DNA of 64,000 nt from Flavobacterium poyangense (GTDB lineage: Bacteria; Bacteroidota; Bacteroidia; Flavobacteriales; Flavobacteriaceae). The stretch spans positions 1-64,000 of the forward strand of contig NZ_JAALLN010000024.1 in NCBI RefSeq assembly GCF_011751075.1, written 5' to 3'. This document shows, piece after piece, positions 26,465-35,670 of this stretch; position 1 is the first letter of the stretch, and every line of letters begins with the position of its first letter. Both the position numbers and the translations under genes were made by a program. Under the pieces are notes generated by a model. It had not been told where the DNA came from, ran no database searches, and saw only the letters and a program-made list of their open reading frames with translations.

Positions 26465-27934
26465 ATGGGCATTGTCTTAAATCAGTCTTTCAAAAACACC
26501 ATAATTACTTATATAGGCTTCGGTATTGGAGCTATCAACACGCTTTATTTATATCCTGTTTTTTTAGGAGCTACTTATTATGCTTTAACCAATTATGTAC
26601 TTTCTGCCGCTAATGTAATCATGCCATTGTTTGCTATCGGAATGCAAAATACATTAGTTAAATTTTATTCGCAGTATAAAACAGAAGAAGAAAGAGAACA
26701 GTTTCTCTCCTTTACGGCATTATTTCCTATCTTGATGTGTATTCCGTTAGGAATTATTGGTTTGCTTTTCTTTGACGATATTACGGCTTTTGTTTCTAAA
26801 GAAAACCCTGTTGTAAAGGAATTTATGCTTTTAATTCCCTTTATCGGGATTTGTATGGCGTATTTTGAAATTTTTTATGCCTGGGCAAGGGTGCATATGC
26901 ATTCGGTCTTTGGCAATTTTATTAAAGAAGTAGGGATAAGATTGTTGTCTACTTTTGCGCTGGTTGGTTTGTATTTTAATTGGATCACCTTAGTACAATT
27001 TGTTTACGTGACGGCAGTAATTTATTTTATAGCCTTTCTGGTTACTATGTTTTATGCCTTTTACATTAAAAAACCTAATTTTCAGATTACAATTCCCGAG
27101 AATGTAAAAAGCGTAATGGAATATACTTTCTTTATTATTTTATCGGGAAGTGTAGCAAATTTGCTTTTAGATGGAGATAAATTGATGCTGAATCAATATA
27201 TGAAAATTGAGAATATAGCCTATTACTCTGTTGCGACTTATATCGCTTTGGTAATCTCTGTTCCAAGTCGTGCGATGCATCAGATTGTGTACCCAATTAC
27301 AGCGAAATTAATGCATGAAAACAAACATGATGAGTTGAATGGTTTGTACAAAAAAACCTCTATAAACCTACAGTTTGTTGGTGGTTTTGTAATGCTTTGT
27401 ATTTTTGTAAACATCAACCAGTTATACGAATTGGTTCCTAAAGAATACAGCGAAGGAATTCCGGTTGTATTTATGATCGGGTTATCGAAGTATTTTGATT
27501 TGATTTTAGGAAATAATAATGCAATTATTTTTAACACCAAATACTACCGAATGGTGTTATATTTAGGGCTCCTTCTAGTGCTTTTGACCTTCGTTTTAAA
27601 CATGATTTTTATTCCGTATTGGGGAATATTCGGTTCAGCGTTCGCTACTTTATTATCTATTACTCTGTACAGTCTGGCTAAATTGCAATTTGTGGTTAAG
27701 AGACTTCATTTGTATCCGTTTACCAAACAAACCATACATTGTATTTTAATAACATTTGCCTTGTTTTTAGTGTTTTATTTTTGGGAATTTCCTTTTTATC
27801 CGCTTATTAGTATTACATTGAAATCCATTATAGTGACTGTTTTTTACGTGTACTTCAATTATAAGTTTAATATCTCACCCGAAATCAATCAGGTTATTAA
27901 GAATCTTTCAAAGAAAATCGGAATTAAAATTTAA
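26465..27934 (+). CDS. Polysaccharide/oligosaccharide flippase (MATE/MOP fold)
   Basis: 489 residues with about 12-14 membrane helices. The N-terminal part (TYIGFGIGAINTLYLYPVFL) and the repeated pattern of amphipathic and hydrophobic helices fit Wzx-type flippases that move lipid-linked glycans across the inner membrane. Family placement rests on the pattern and context rather than a catalytic motif. It is the last gene of the operon from 21730; the next gene (28029) has its own -7 element. Confidence 0.85.
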   Translation: MGIVLNQSFKNTIITYIGFGIGAINTLYLYPVFLGATYYALTNYVLSAANVIMPLFAIGMQNTLVKFYSQYKTEEEREQFLSFTALFPILMCIPLGIIGLLFFDDITAFVSKENPVVKEFMLLIPFIGICMAYFEIFYAWARVHMHSVFGNFIKEVGIRLLSTFALVGLYFNWITLVQFVYVTAVIYFIAFLVTMFYAFYIKKPNFQITIPENVKSVMEYTFFIILSGSVANLLLDGDKLMLNQYMKIENIAYYSVATYIALVISVPSRAMHQIVYPITAKLMHENKHDELNGLYKKTSINLQFVGGFVMLCIFVNINQLYELVPKEYSEGIPVVFMIGLSKYFDLILGNNNAIIFNTKYYRMVLYLGLLLVLLTFVLNMIFIPYWGIFGSAFATLLSITLYSLAKLQFVVKRLHLYPFTKQTIHCILITFALFLVFYFWEFPFYPLISITLKSIIVTVFYVYFNYKFNISPEINQVIKNLSKKIGIKI

Positions 27935-27987
27935 GTGTCATTCTAGAGAAAGTAAAAAAGAAATGTTAAAGTAATCTTAATTGTTTT

Positions 27988-27995
27988 TATATTTG
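27988..27995 (+). promoter_or_regulatory. Promoter -7 element of the MscS gene
   Basis: TATATTTG matches TAnnTTTG, 33 bases before ATG 28029. No clear TTG at the right distance. Confidence 0.4.
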
Positions 27996-28028
27996 TTAAA
28001 AGGATAATCAATTTATTTTCAATAGGAT

Positions 28029-29681
28029 ATGAAGAAGAGATTAGTTTGTTTTTTAGTACTCTATACTGCGCTCTTTTCTTCTGTTGGTATTGCTCAGAAA
28101 AAGGAGCAACAAGAACCGATAAAAGCTATTGATTCAGTTAAATTAAAAGGTTATCCTGTAAGCCCTTTTAAGGACACACTTTTCTATGTTTATAATAAAG
28201 TGGGATCCTTTTCTGCCGAGAATCGTGCAAATGCTATAACGGAAAAAATAAAGAAACTTTATGAAGAGGCTTTTTTTGAAGCCGATTCGATCAGGATTGT
28301 CCCTTCAGACATTACTCAGGATATCATGTACAAGGGGGATATCGTCATTATGTCTATTTTAGATATTGATGCCAAGGTCGAAAAACAATCGACGGCGTAT
28401 ATTGCAAAGCGTAACTTAAGCTTAATTAAAAAAGCGATTCTTAATCAGAATGAAAATCATTCTCAACTGCCTAAAAGATTAGGATATACGGTACTGCTTA
28501 TTCTGATTGTTGGATTTATACTGTTTTTTGCCGGTAAGATTTTTAATAGAATAAAACTTTATATTTTAAAAAACAGCGACAGATACTTTAAAGGATTTGT
28601 TTATAATAATATTACGATGCTTTCGCCTCAAAAGCAGCAATTCGTCATGATGCGTCTTTACGGATTCATCAAGGTTATCGCGCTGATTTTGATTGTTTAT
28701 TTCTCTTTGCCGTTGTTGTTTAGTATTTTTCCGGCTACAGAAGATTATACAACTACATTACTTCGTTGGGTGCTTTCTCCTGCCAAACTTGCTTTTTTGG
28801 GGTTTCTGGGCTTTTTGCCAAGTTTATTTGCCATTATAGTTATTGTTGTCATATTTAAATACGCGCTGAAAATTATAAAATTCTTTTTTGATGAGATAAA
28901 AAAGGAAAACATAAAAATAGATGGTTTTTACAGTGATTGGGCAATGCCGACCTTTAATATTATTCGGTTTTTAATGATGGCATTTATGCTGGTTATTATT
29001 TTTCCGTATCTGCCGGGTTCAGATTCTCCAATTTTCAAAGGAGTTTCGGTATTTGTGGGGGTTTTGTTTTCATTGGGATCTTCAAATGCAATTGCCAATA
29101 TGGTAGCAGGACTGGTTATTACGTATATGCGTCCATTTAAAATTGGTGATTTTATTAAGATTGGTGATGTAAGCGGCGAAGTAATCGAAAAAACAGCTTT
29201 GGTTACCCGGGTAAGAACACCGAAGTTTGAAGATATTACGATTCCGAATGCGACAGTATTATCGAGTACATCAACTAATTTCTCGGCGAACACAAAAAAT
29301 GCTTCAAATGGTCTTTTGATTCATACCACTGTGACAATTGGCTATGATGTACCGTGGAAAGATATTCATAAAGCTTTGATTGAAGCAGCCCTAAAAACAG
29401 AGATGACAGAACAAACTCCGGCTCCTTTTGTATTGCAAACCAGTCTGGATGATTTTTACGTTTCCTATCAAATAAACGTTTATACTAAAGAACCTACAAA
29501 CCAACCACGGATTTATTCTTCGTTGCATCAAAATATTCAGGACTCTTTTAATGCTGCCGGTATAGAGATCATGTCTCCACACTATAAAGCGTTAAGGGAC
29601 GGAAACACAACAACAATTCCCGAGAATTATTTAAAATCGGATTATGAGACGCCGTCTTTTAATGTGAAAAATAAAAGTTAA
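28029..29681 (+). CDS. Mechanosensitive ion channel, MscS family
   Basis: 550 residues. Signal peptide (RLVCFLVLYTALFSSVGIAQ), periplasmic N-terminal domain (about 25-145), then membrane helices at about 153-172, 212-235, 253-280 and 310-330. The pore helix and MscS domain follow: GSSNAIANMVAGLVITYMRP, then FKIGDFIKIGDVSGEV and TRVRTPKFEDITIPNATVLS. The C-terminal alpha/beta cage ends at about 520. The channel releases solutes on hypo-osmotic shock. It has a longer N-terminus than E. coli MscS, like other medium-size family members. Confidence 0.92.
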   Translation: MKKRLVCFLVLYTALFSSVGIAQKKEQQEPIKAIDSVKLKGYPVSPFKDTLFYVYNKVGSFSAENRANAITEKIKKLYEEAFFEADSIRIVPSDITQDIMYKGDIVIMSILDIDAKVEKQSTAYIAKRNLSLIKKAILNQNENHSQLPKRLGYTVLLILIVGFILFFAGKIFNRIKLYILKNSDRYFKGFVYNNITMLSPQKQQFVMMRLYGFIKVIALILIVYFSLPLLFSIFPATEDYTTTLLRWVLSPAKLAFLGFLGFLPSLFAIIVIVVIFKYALKIIKFFFDEIKKENIKIDGFYSDWAMPTFNIIRFLMMAFMLVIIFPYLPGSDSPIFKGVSVFVGVLFSLGSSNAIANMVAGLVITYMRPFKIGDFIKIGDVSGEVIEKTALVTRVRTPKFEDITIPNATVLSSTSTNFSANTKNASNGLLIHTTVTIGYDVPWKDIHKALIEAALKTEMTEQTPAPFVLQTSLDDFYVSYQINVYTKEPTNQPRIYSSLHQNIQDSFNAAGIEIMSPHYKALRDGNTTTIPENYLKSDYETPSFNVKNKS

Positions 29682-29920
29682 GTTGCTGATAAGCAGATGA
29701 AAGTGTTGAAATTTTAACAGTTTTTTGTTTTGTTATTCGCTTATTAAAAACTAACTTTAGGTGAGAATTTAATAGCAGTTTAATTCGTATGGTTAAAAAT
29801 ATCTAATAAAATGCAATAAATATAAATTAATGGTGTTTTGTTAGATCGGAGTAATTTATAGTAATTAAGAAAAATTAACAATGAGAGCGGTAGTATTGGG
29901 ATTAATTTAATTTGGTAATT

Positions 29921-30220
29921 ATGAAACACAATCAACTTAGTCAGGAACAAAGCTTGCAGGTATTTTCTAATATGATATCGAATAAGGTTCATAAAGGATT
30001 TACGTTAGAAGAAAGAAATGATGAACAGCTTTTTGCAGTACTTTCAAAAGGTGGAAAAGTAGTCAATCACGGTTTGAATTTTACGATTTTTTGTCTGACT
30101 TTGGGGTTATGGTCATTTGCATGGCTTTACCTTACGCTCGAGGCTTCAAAACAGAAAAAAATATTAGTTGCTATAGATGAAGATGGATTTCCCTTTGAAG
30201 AAAAATGTTTAGTCGCTTAA
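29921..30220 (+). CDS. Small single-pass membrane protein of unknown function
   Basis: 99 residues from ATG 29921 (MKHNQLSQEQSLQVF); a TTG 9 bases upstream is less likely. A soluble N-terminus with NKVHKGFTLEERNDEQLFA is followed by one hydrophobic helix at about 55-76 (HGLNFTIFCLTLGLWSFAW) and an acidic C-terminus (VAIDEDGFPFEEK). No family recognised. Monocistronic, with a strong terminator at 30244. Confidence 0.65.
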   Translation: MKHNQLSQEQSLQVFSNMISNKVHKGFTLEERNDEQLFAVLSKGGKVVNHGLNFTIFCLTLGLWSFAWLYLTLEASKQKKILVAIDEDGFPFEEKCLVA

Positions 30221-30243
30221 AGTAGCATAGTTGCTAGTAGTAA

Positions 30244-30279
30244 AAAAAAGACCAGAAATTATATTTCTGGTCTTTTTTT
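30244..30279 (+). terminator. Rho-independent terminator
   Basis: AAAAAAGACCAGAAAT pairs with ATTTCTGGTCTTTTTT around a 3-4 base loop, with a T-run. It starts 24 bases past the stop at 30220. Confidence 0.9.
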
Positions 30280-30345
30280 TGTTTTGTGTTATCGGGATCA
30301 AAATATTTTGGGACAGAAATGGTCTCCATATAAGTGATTTTTTTA

Positions 30346-30614
30346 TGTCATTTCGACGAAGGAGAAATCAAACTAGGAGATCCACACAGCACGTTGCCAA
30401 TCTTTGTCGAATTACTAGTGTGATTTCTCATTCTTCGGAAGACAGCAAAACGTTCGTGATTCCTCATTCGGAATGACAGTAAGAGACCACACAGCACGTT
30501 GCCAATCTTTGTCGAATTACTAGTGCGATTCCTCATTCTTCAGAATGACAGCAAAATGTTAGTGATTCCTCATTCGATATGACATTGGGAGATTCACACA
30601 GCATGTTGCCTATC
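30346..30614. repeat. R3 repeat cluster, tandem and partly degenerate
   Basis: Fills most of the gene-free stretch 30281-30639. It starts with TGTCATTTCGACGAAGGAGA and contains two copies of ACACAGCACGTTGCCAATCT (about 30383 and 30490), each followed by TTTGTCGAATTACTAGTG, then several ends reading CATTCTTCGGAATGACA or close variants. It looks like one element plus one and a half further copies in the same orientation. ORFs called across it on either strand are repeat translations. Confidence 0.8.
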
Positions 30615-30639
30615 TAAATCACATAAAACTGATGAAAAA

Positions 30640-33435
30640 CTACAACTTGTCTTTCAAATAAACTCCCGTCACGGATTCTTTTACCTTTACAATATCCTCG
30701 GGAGTTCCTACGGCCAGTAAATGACCACCGTTTTCTCCTCCTTCGGGGCCTAAGTCAATGATCCAGTCCGCACATTTGATAAGATCCAGATTGTGTTCAA
30801 TAACGATTATTGAATGTCCTTTTTCTATTAGCGCTTCAAACGAGGCGAGTAATTTTTTAATATCGTGAAAATGTAAACCGGTCGTTGGTTCATCAAATAC
30901 AAATAAAGCTTTGTCTTTTGTAGCGCCTTTTACCAAAAAGGAAGCTAGTTTAATACGTTGTGCTTCTCCTCCCGAAAGAGTAGAAGAAGATTGTCCTAGT
31001 TGTACATAACCTAAACCTACGTCCTGAAGCGGTTGTAATTTTTGAGTAATCTTAGTTTGTTTGTTTCTTTCAAAAAAGGCAATGGCATCATCGATCGTCA
31101 TAGTAAGAATATCGTTGATGTTTTTGTCGTCGAAAGTAATTTCTAAGACTTCTTTTTTAAAGCGTTTGCCACCACAAGTTTCGCAGGGTAGCTGCACATC
31201 GGCCATAAAGACCATTTCAACATTAATGGAGCCTTCTCCTTTGCAGGTTTCACATCGTCCGCCATCAACATTAAAGGAGAAATGTTTTGCCTGATAACCT
31301 CTTATTTTAGACAGTTTTTCTTTGGCATACAAATCACGAATATCATCATAGGCTTTGATATAAGTAACAGGATTTGATCTCGAACTTCTCCCAATCGGGT
31401 TCTGATCGACATACTCAATATGTTTTATTTGAGAAAAAGAGCCTTTTAGTTCAGTAAACTGTCCCGCTTTTTCAGATGCGCTCTCGAGCGTTTTCTGCAT
31501 GGCCGGAAACAAAATTTTCTTTATTAACGTACTTTTTCCACTTCCGGAAACACCGGTAACGACCGTTAAAACATCCAGAGGAAAGGTAACATTGATATTT
31601 TTTAAGTTGTTTTCTCTGGCGCCGATGATATCGATATGATTTTTAAATTTTCGTCTTTTTTGCGGAACTGTAATTTCAAGATCACCATTTAAGTACTTTG
31701 CCGTCAGAGATTCTGATTGCAGAATTTCGGGATAAGTGCCTTGCGCTACAAGATGCCCGCCAAAAGTACCGGCTTCAGGACCGATATCGATAATCATATC
31801 GGCCGCTTTCATGATATCTTCATCATGTTCCACTACAATAACGGTATTGCCCAGATCACGAAGTGAAAGCAGGACTTTTATTAAGCGCTCTGAATCTTTT
31901 GGATGCAAACCAATACTTGGCTCATCTAAAATGTACATAGATCCAACCAAACTGCTCCCAAGAGAGGTAGCTAAATTAATTCGTTGTGATTCTCCTCCCG
32001 AAAGTGTTGCCGAGTTTCTGTTTAAAGTAAGATAATCCAGACCCACTTCGGTTAGAAAGGATAAACGATTATTGATTTCGATCATCAAACGTTTTGCAAT
32101 TTGCTGTTCGTAAACGTTTAGCTCAATATTTTTGAAAAAAGTAACCAAATGTTTAATCGGTAAGTCGACTAAGTCAGAAACTGTTTTTCCGTTTATTTTT
32201 ACATAAGATGCTTCTTCACGCAGACGTTTACCACGACAAACATGGCATTTTGTTTTTCCGCGATAGCGGGATAACATTACGCGATTCTGAATTTTATAAT
32301 TTTTCTCTTCTAACTCTTTAAAGAAATCATTTAGTCCCTGAAAATACTGATTTCCGGTCCAGATCAACTCTTTTTGCTCTTCCGAAAGCTCAAAATAGGG
32401 TTTGTGAATAGGAAGATCAAATTTATAAGCATGTTTAACCAGTTCGTCTTTGTACCAGCTCATGCTATCGCCCCTCCAGGGATAAATGGCGCTTTCGAAA
32501 ATTGATAAAGAAGTATTAGGAACAACCAGATCAGCATCTATTCCGATAATATTTCCATAACCTTCACATACCGGACAAGCACCATAAGGGTTGTTGAAAC
32601 TGAATAAATGAACATTCGGTTCTAAAAACGTAATGCCATCCAATTCAAAATTATTAGAATAAGAAAAGCGTCGGTCTGAGTTTAATTCCTGTAGATAACA
32701 AATACCTTTCCCTTCAAAAAAAGCGGTTTGTATAGCATCTGCCAAACGATTGTAGAATTCTTCTTCCTCTTTTACAACGATTCTGTCTATGATAAGCAGC
32801 ACATCTTTATTGTCGAACTGATGTAGCTCTGCCTCGGCAAACTCATCCAGACGAACCATTTCATTATTGACCAGAATACGGGCAAAACCTTGTTGAAGAA
32901 GCACTTTTAGTTTATCTTCCAATTGCCTTCCTTCTTCCAGATGAATTGGGGCTAATAAAAGCCATTTGCTGTCTAATTCCAGTGTTTTTACGTCTGAAAC
33001 CACATCTGTTACCGTATTTTTCTTTACTTCCTGACCGGAGACCGGAGAGTAAGTACGACCAATTCGGGCATACAGCAGTTTCATATAATCGTAAATCTCT
33101 GTCGATGTTCCTACAGTTGATCGGGCATTGGTAGTGTTTACCTTTTGCTCAATCGCAATTGCAGGCGCAATACCTTTAATATATTCGACTTTCGGTTTGT
33201 CCAAACGACCCAAAAACTGACGTGCATAAGAAGATAAACTCTCTACATAACGACGCTGCCCTTCGGCATATAAAGTATCAAAAGCTAAACTTGATTTTCC
33301 GGATCCTGAAAGTCCTGTAATAACAACAAGTTTGTTTCTTGGAATAGCTACATCTACATTTTTTAAGTTATGTACTTGTGCACCTTTAATAATAATATTA
33401 TGTTTCGGGTCGAGTGTAGAAAGGTCGATTTGCAT
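30640..33435 (-). CDS. uvrA: Excinuclease ABC subunit A
   Basis: 931 residues from ATG 33435 (MQIDLSTLDPKHNIIIKGAQ); a TTG 12 bases upstream is less likely. Two ABC ATPase halves: Walker A GLSGSGKSSL (41-50) and GVSGSGKSTL, signatures LSGGESQRINLA and LSGGEAQRIKLA, and two Walker B segments with DEPSIGLH and DEPTTGLH. Cys pairs CPVCEGYG, CHVCRGKR, CETCKGEG and CETCGGKR give the zinc modules. UvrA dimers recognise bulky DNA lesions and load UvrB. A CAAAAGTA (TACTTTTG on the minus strand) at 33454 may be its -7 element. Confidence 0.97.
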   Translation of the reverse strand: MQIDLSTLDPKHNIIIKGAQVHNLKNVDVAIPRNKLVVITGLSGSGKSSLAFDTLYAEGQRRYVESLSSYARQFLGRLDKPKVEYIKGIAPAIAIEQKVNTTNARSTVGTSTEIYDYMKLLYARIGRTYSPVSGQEVKKNTVTDVVSDVKTLELDSKWLLLAPIHLEEGRQLEDKLKVLLQQGFARILVNNEMVRLDEFAEAELHQFDNKDVLLIIDRIVVKEEEEFYNRLADAIQTAFFEGKGICYLQELNSDRRFSYSNNFELDGITFLEPNVHLFSFNNPYGACPVCEGYGNIIGIDADLVVPNTSLSIFESAIYPWRGDSMSWYKDELVKHAYKFDLPIHKPYFELSEEQKELIWTGNQYFQGLNDFFKELEEKNYKIQNRVMLSRYRGKTKCHVCRGKRLREEASYVKINGKTVSDLVDLPIKHLVTFFKNIELNVYEQQIAKRLMIEINNRLSFLTEVGLDYLTLNRNSATLSGGESQRINLATSLGSSLVGSMYILDEPSIGLHPKDSERLIKVLLSLRDLGNTVIVVEHDEDIMKAADMIIDIGPEAGTFGGHLVAQGTYPEILQSESLTAKYLNGDLEITVPQKRRKFKNHIDIIGARENNLKNINVTFPLDVLTVVTGVSGSGKSTLIKKILFPAMQKTLESASEKAGQFTELKGSFSQIKHIEYVDQNPIGRSSRSNPVTYIKAYDDIRDLYAKEKLSKIRGYQAKHFSFNVDGGRCETCKGEGSINVEMVFMADVQLPCETCGGKRFKKEVLEITFDDKNINDILTMTIDDAIAFFERNKQTKITQKLQPLQDVGLGYVQLGQSSSTLSGGEAQRIKLASFLVKGATKDKALFVFDEPTTGLHFHDIKKLLASFEALIEKGHSIIVIEHNLDLIKCADWIIDLGPEGGENGGHLLAVGTPEDIVKVKESVTGVYLKDKL

Positions 33436-33555
33436 AAAAAAAGTCAATTTTTACAAAAGTAATCAATTTTGATTTGAGTTTTGCTAGGGAAATTGATCCA
33501 AATTTTAACAATTTAGAGCTTCTTTCATGCTTTTTGCAGACATTACTTTGAGTTT

Positions 33556-33705
33556 ATGATTTTTGTACCTAAGGAGAAAAATGAAAATACAGAGTTCTTT
33601 GAAAAGACTTTTTGTGCCATTTTCAATTTAGTCATCGGGGACAAGTTTGAAAGGACTGAGATTAAGGATGCGGGTGTGTTTAAAAGGAATTACAGTGTTT
33701 GTTAA
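33556..33705 (+). CDS. Possible micro-ORF (49 residues) or gene remnant
   Basis: An ATG-initiated frame reading MIFVPKEKNENTEFFEKTFC... in the 600-base stretch 33436-34039 between uvrA and the sigma factor gene. It has two Cys and no recognised domain, and it has no obvious promoter of its own. It may be chance or a decayed gene. Apart from the sigma promoter at 33904, I see nothing else in this stretch. Confidence 0.25.
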   Translation: MIFVPKEKNENTEFFEKTFCAIFNLVIGDKFERTEIKDAGVFKRNYSVC

Positions 33706-33903
33706 TAGAAGCAGAAGTACTATTAATAGTACAAAAAGTTAAAAGTTAACTTGTTTGAAATGAGTGTCTTAGGTTGTATTTTTTTGGTTTTTTAAATGTT
33801 AAAAAGAGCCCTGTTATTTGGTGATTTTAAGTACTTTGCAGAGAAAATTTAATTTTAATTTGCAATAATGACCTTTTTATTATCAATAATTTGTTGTTCG
33901 AAT

Positions 33904-33935
33904 TTGCTTTTTAGAATAATTATTTGTTAAATTTG
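33904..33935 (+). promoter_or_regulatory. Bacteroidota-type promoter of the ECF sigma factor gene
   Basis: TTG at 33904-33906, a 21-base spacer, TAAATTTG at 33928-33935. The predicted leader is about 98 bases before ATG 34040. It is the cleanest promoter match in the window. Confidence 0.65.
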
Positions 33936-34039
33936 AACAAAATATTAACATAACTCAAAAAAAGATCCGCCTATTACATAAAATTACTTTTTAGAAAAAA
34001 TTACTCCAAATTTTAAACAGAAACTAAAAAAGTAGTATT

Positions 34040-34624
34040 ATGGTTGATCTGCATATTCCAGACGGTCTATTAGTAAAAAATTATATCGAAGGCAATGAAA
34101 ACGCCTTGGCGACATTAATAAAAAGACATGAGTCTAAGATATATGGTTTTATATATTCGAAGATTGCTGATAGAGATATTTCAAACGACATTTTTCAAGA
34201 TACATTTATTAAGGTAATCAAAACCCTTAAAAGCAATTCCTATAACGAAGAGGGAAAATTCTTGCCTTGGGTGATGCGTATTTCGCATAACTTAATTGTA
34301 GATCATTTTCGTAAAACCAAAAAAATGCCAATGTACAGAGAAACAGAAGAGTTTTCTATTTTTTCTGTGATGTCTGACAATTCATTAACAATTGAAAATA
34401 AAATGATTTTTGATCAGGTAGAGGTTGATTTGAAAAAGATAATCGAAGAACTTCCGGAAGATCAAAAAGAAGTTTTGGTAATGCGTATGTACCAGGACAT
34501 GAGTTTTAAGGAAATTTCAGAACTTACCGGCGTAAGCATCAATACCGCATTAGGAAGAATGCGTTATGCATTAATGAATTTGAGAAAAATAATTGACAAA
34601 CATCAAATTATTTTAACCAACTAA
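34040..34624 (+). CDS. RNA polymerase sigma factor, ECF/sigma-70 family
   Basis: 194 residues. Region 2 at about 12-90 (SNDIFQDTFIKVIKTLKS, then FLPWVMRISHNLIVDHFRK) and region 4 at about 130-185, with helix-turn-helix MSFKEISELTGVSINTALGR. It is longer than the sigma factor at 3530, with an acidic linker between the domains. A 47-residue ORF follows after 52 bases and a terminator closes the unit. No anti-sigma candidate adjoins, so control may lie at transcription or in the 98-base leader. Confidence 0.9.
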   Translation: MVDLHIPDGLLVKNYIEGNENALATLIKRHESKIYGFIYSKIADRDISNDIFQDTFIKVIKTLKSNSYNEEGKFLPWVMRISHNLIVDHFRKTKKMPMYRETEEFSIFSVMSDNSLTIENKMIFDQVEVDLKKIIEELPEDQKEVLVMRMYQDMSFKEISELTGVSINTALGRMRYALMNLRKIIDKHQIILTN

Positions 34625-34676
34625 TACTATTTTGAGTATTAGCCCGTTATACTATAAAACAAATGATTCTTATAGT

Positions 34677-34820
34677 ATGGCGAAAATTTACTCTAAAAAA
34701 GCGTTAGCTTCTAAAGACCTAAAACCTAAAAAAGAAGTTGTTTCTTTTTTGTTAAGCTATTCACAAGCTCTTACTGTTGTGAAAGTAGAAGGCAAAAGTT
34801 TTGAGATAATAGCGAATTAA
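34677..34820 (+). CDS. Small basic protein (47 residues) following the sigma factor gene
   Basis: Reads MAKIYSKKALASKDLKPKKE, then SFLLSYSQALTVVKV, from ATG 34677. A TTG 45 bases upstream would give a 62-residue form. A basic N-terminal half is followed by a short alternating hydrophobic segment ending EIIAN. It lies between the sigma factor stop and a terminator, so it is part of the same transcript. No family is recognised; a role with the sigma factor is only positional. Confidence 0.55.
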   Translation: MAKIYSKKALASKDLKPKKEVVSFLLSYSQALTVVKVEGKSFEIIAN

Positions 34821-34885
34821 ACAGTCCGATACTTTGATCGGATACACATTTTAAAAGAAAAACCAACTGGTCGTTTTGGTTGAAA

Positions 34886-34926
34886 GCTCACTATAGGTAT
34901 GTAAGTACAGATAGTGAGTTTTTTTT
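34886..34926 (+). terminator. Terminator of the sigma factor unit
   Basis: CTCACTAT (34886-34893) and ATAGTGAG (34910-34917) pair around a 16-base loop, followed by a run of nine T. Confidence 0.65.
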
Positions 34927-34934
34927 TGTTTATA

Positions 34935-34969
34935 GTTTCAAGTTTCAGGTTTCAGGTTTCAGGTTTCAG
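34935..34969. repeat. 7-bp tandem repeat GTTTCAG (five units)
   Basis: GTTTCAA then four GTTTCAG units in a row, followed by GTTTTTTGGG. The same word appears singly near 2760, 14.37 and 38.39 kb. It is in the 850-base gene-free stretch 34821-35670. Confidence 0.8.
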
Positions 34970-35024
34970 GTTTTTTGGGAATCGTAAGTTTGCTAATATT
35001 CTTTGCCTTCCTAACAAATCCAAA

Positions 35025-35075
35025 GTATCACACTGAGCGAAGTCGAAGTGCCTCCTGAACGAAGTCGAAGGGTTG
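35025..35075. repeat. GCGAAGTCGAAG repeat
   Basis: CACTGAGCGAAGTCGAAGTG and a second ACGAAGTCGAAGGG unit. The same family appears at about 49440-49490 (CTGAGCGAAGTC... twice). The first unit is a near-palindrome. Confidence 0.6.
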
Positions 35076-35439
35076 GCAATGAGTTCTTCTATTTTTGAAT
35101 TTATTCTACTTTGAAGAATAAAAATCATATCGCATTACAAATGCAATGCAAGCGATTTGTTTTGCAGTTAAAAACTTTCTTAATTAGTTGTTTTTTGTAG
35201 GTTATAACTTTCTTTATACTAAATGTTATATTTTAGTTAAAAAATTGCCGGTATTTTATTTGTGCATTCAGTTTTTAATTTTATTTTAGTTAAAAATATA
35301 TTCTCTTTAAAAATTTATTGATTAAAAAATGTTTATAGCTTAAATATTGTTAAAATGATATTTTTTCTGTAATTATGATTAAGAAGTGATAAAAGATGTT
35401 TAACCCCTAAACTATTCAGCATGATAAAAAACTACCCTA

Positions 35440-35670
35440 ATTAATTTGTTTAGTTTGATACACTTTTAAATCCACGAGCGGATATTAAAAGGAAGACACA
35501 ATTTTTTTAAAAGAAAGTTACCGGGTATGAAGCGATCTTGTTTTGTTCGGAAGCTTGCAAAATATTTTATTTAAATATTTTGAAGACAACTTTTAAATCT
35601 GGCATACTGCTAAAAATTGGTCGCGAAATATGGCCCAAAATCTATTTTTAAAAATCAAACTTAATCTCAA
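35440..35670 (+). other. Uncharacterised leader/possible structured RNA upstream of the TPR gene
   Basis: Unlike the very AT-rich sequence around it, this stretch has G/C-rich patches (CCACGAGCGGATATTAAAAG at about 35472, TTACCGGGTATGAAGCG at about 35518, GGTCGCGAAATATGGCCC at about 35619) and a perfect 10-bp hairpin, CAAAATATTT (35558-35567) with AAATATTTTG (35573-35582). No ORF is convincing. It may be a long 5' leader or a small RNA gene. A near-consensus -7 (TTAGTTTG, one base short) lies at 35450. The rest of 34970-35440 is AT-rich with no gene. Confidence 0.35.

Noticed and set aside
29890..29920. Short MRAVVLGLI frame as a leader peptide
   Set aside because: Nine codons with no hairpins typical of attenuation and no promoter match; probably chance.
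30231..30536. ORFs of 81 (plus) and 62 (minus) residues
   Set aside because: Both translate the R3 repeat cluster (repeated RMRNHTSNSTKIGNVL-like runs), so they are repeat-derived.
34935..34969. GTTTCAG array as a possible CRISPR
   Set aside because: The units are 7 bp with no spacers and no cas genes; it is a simple tandem repeat.
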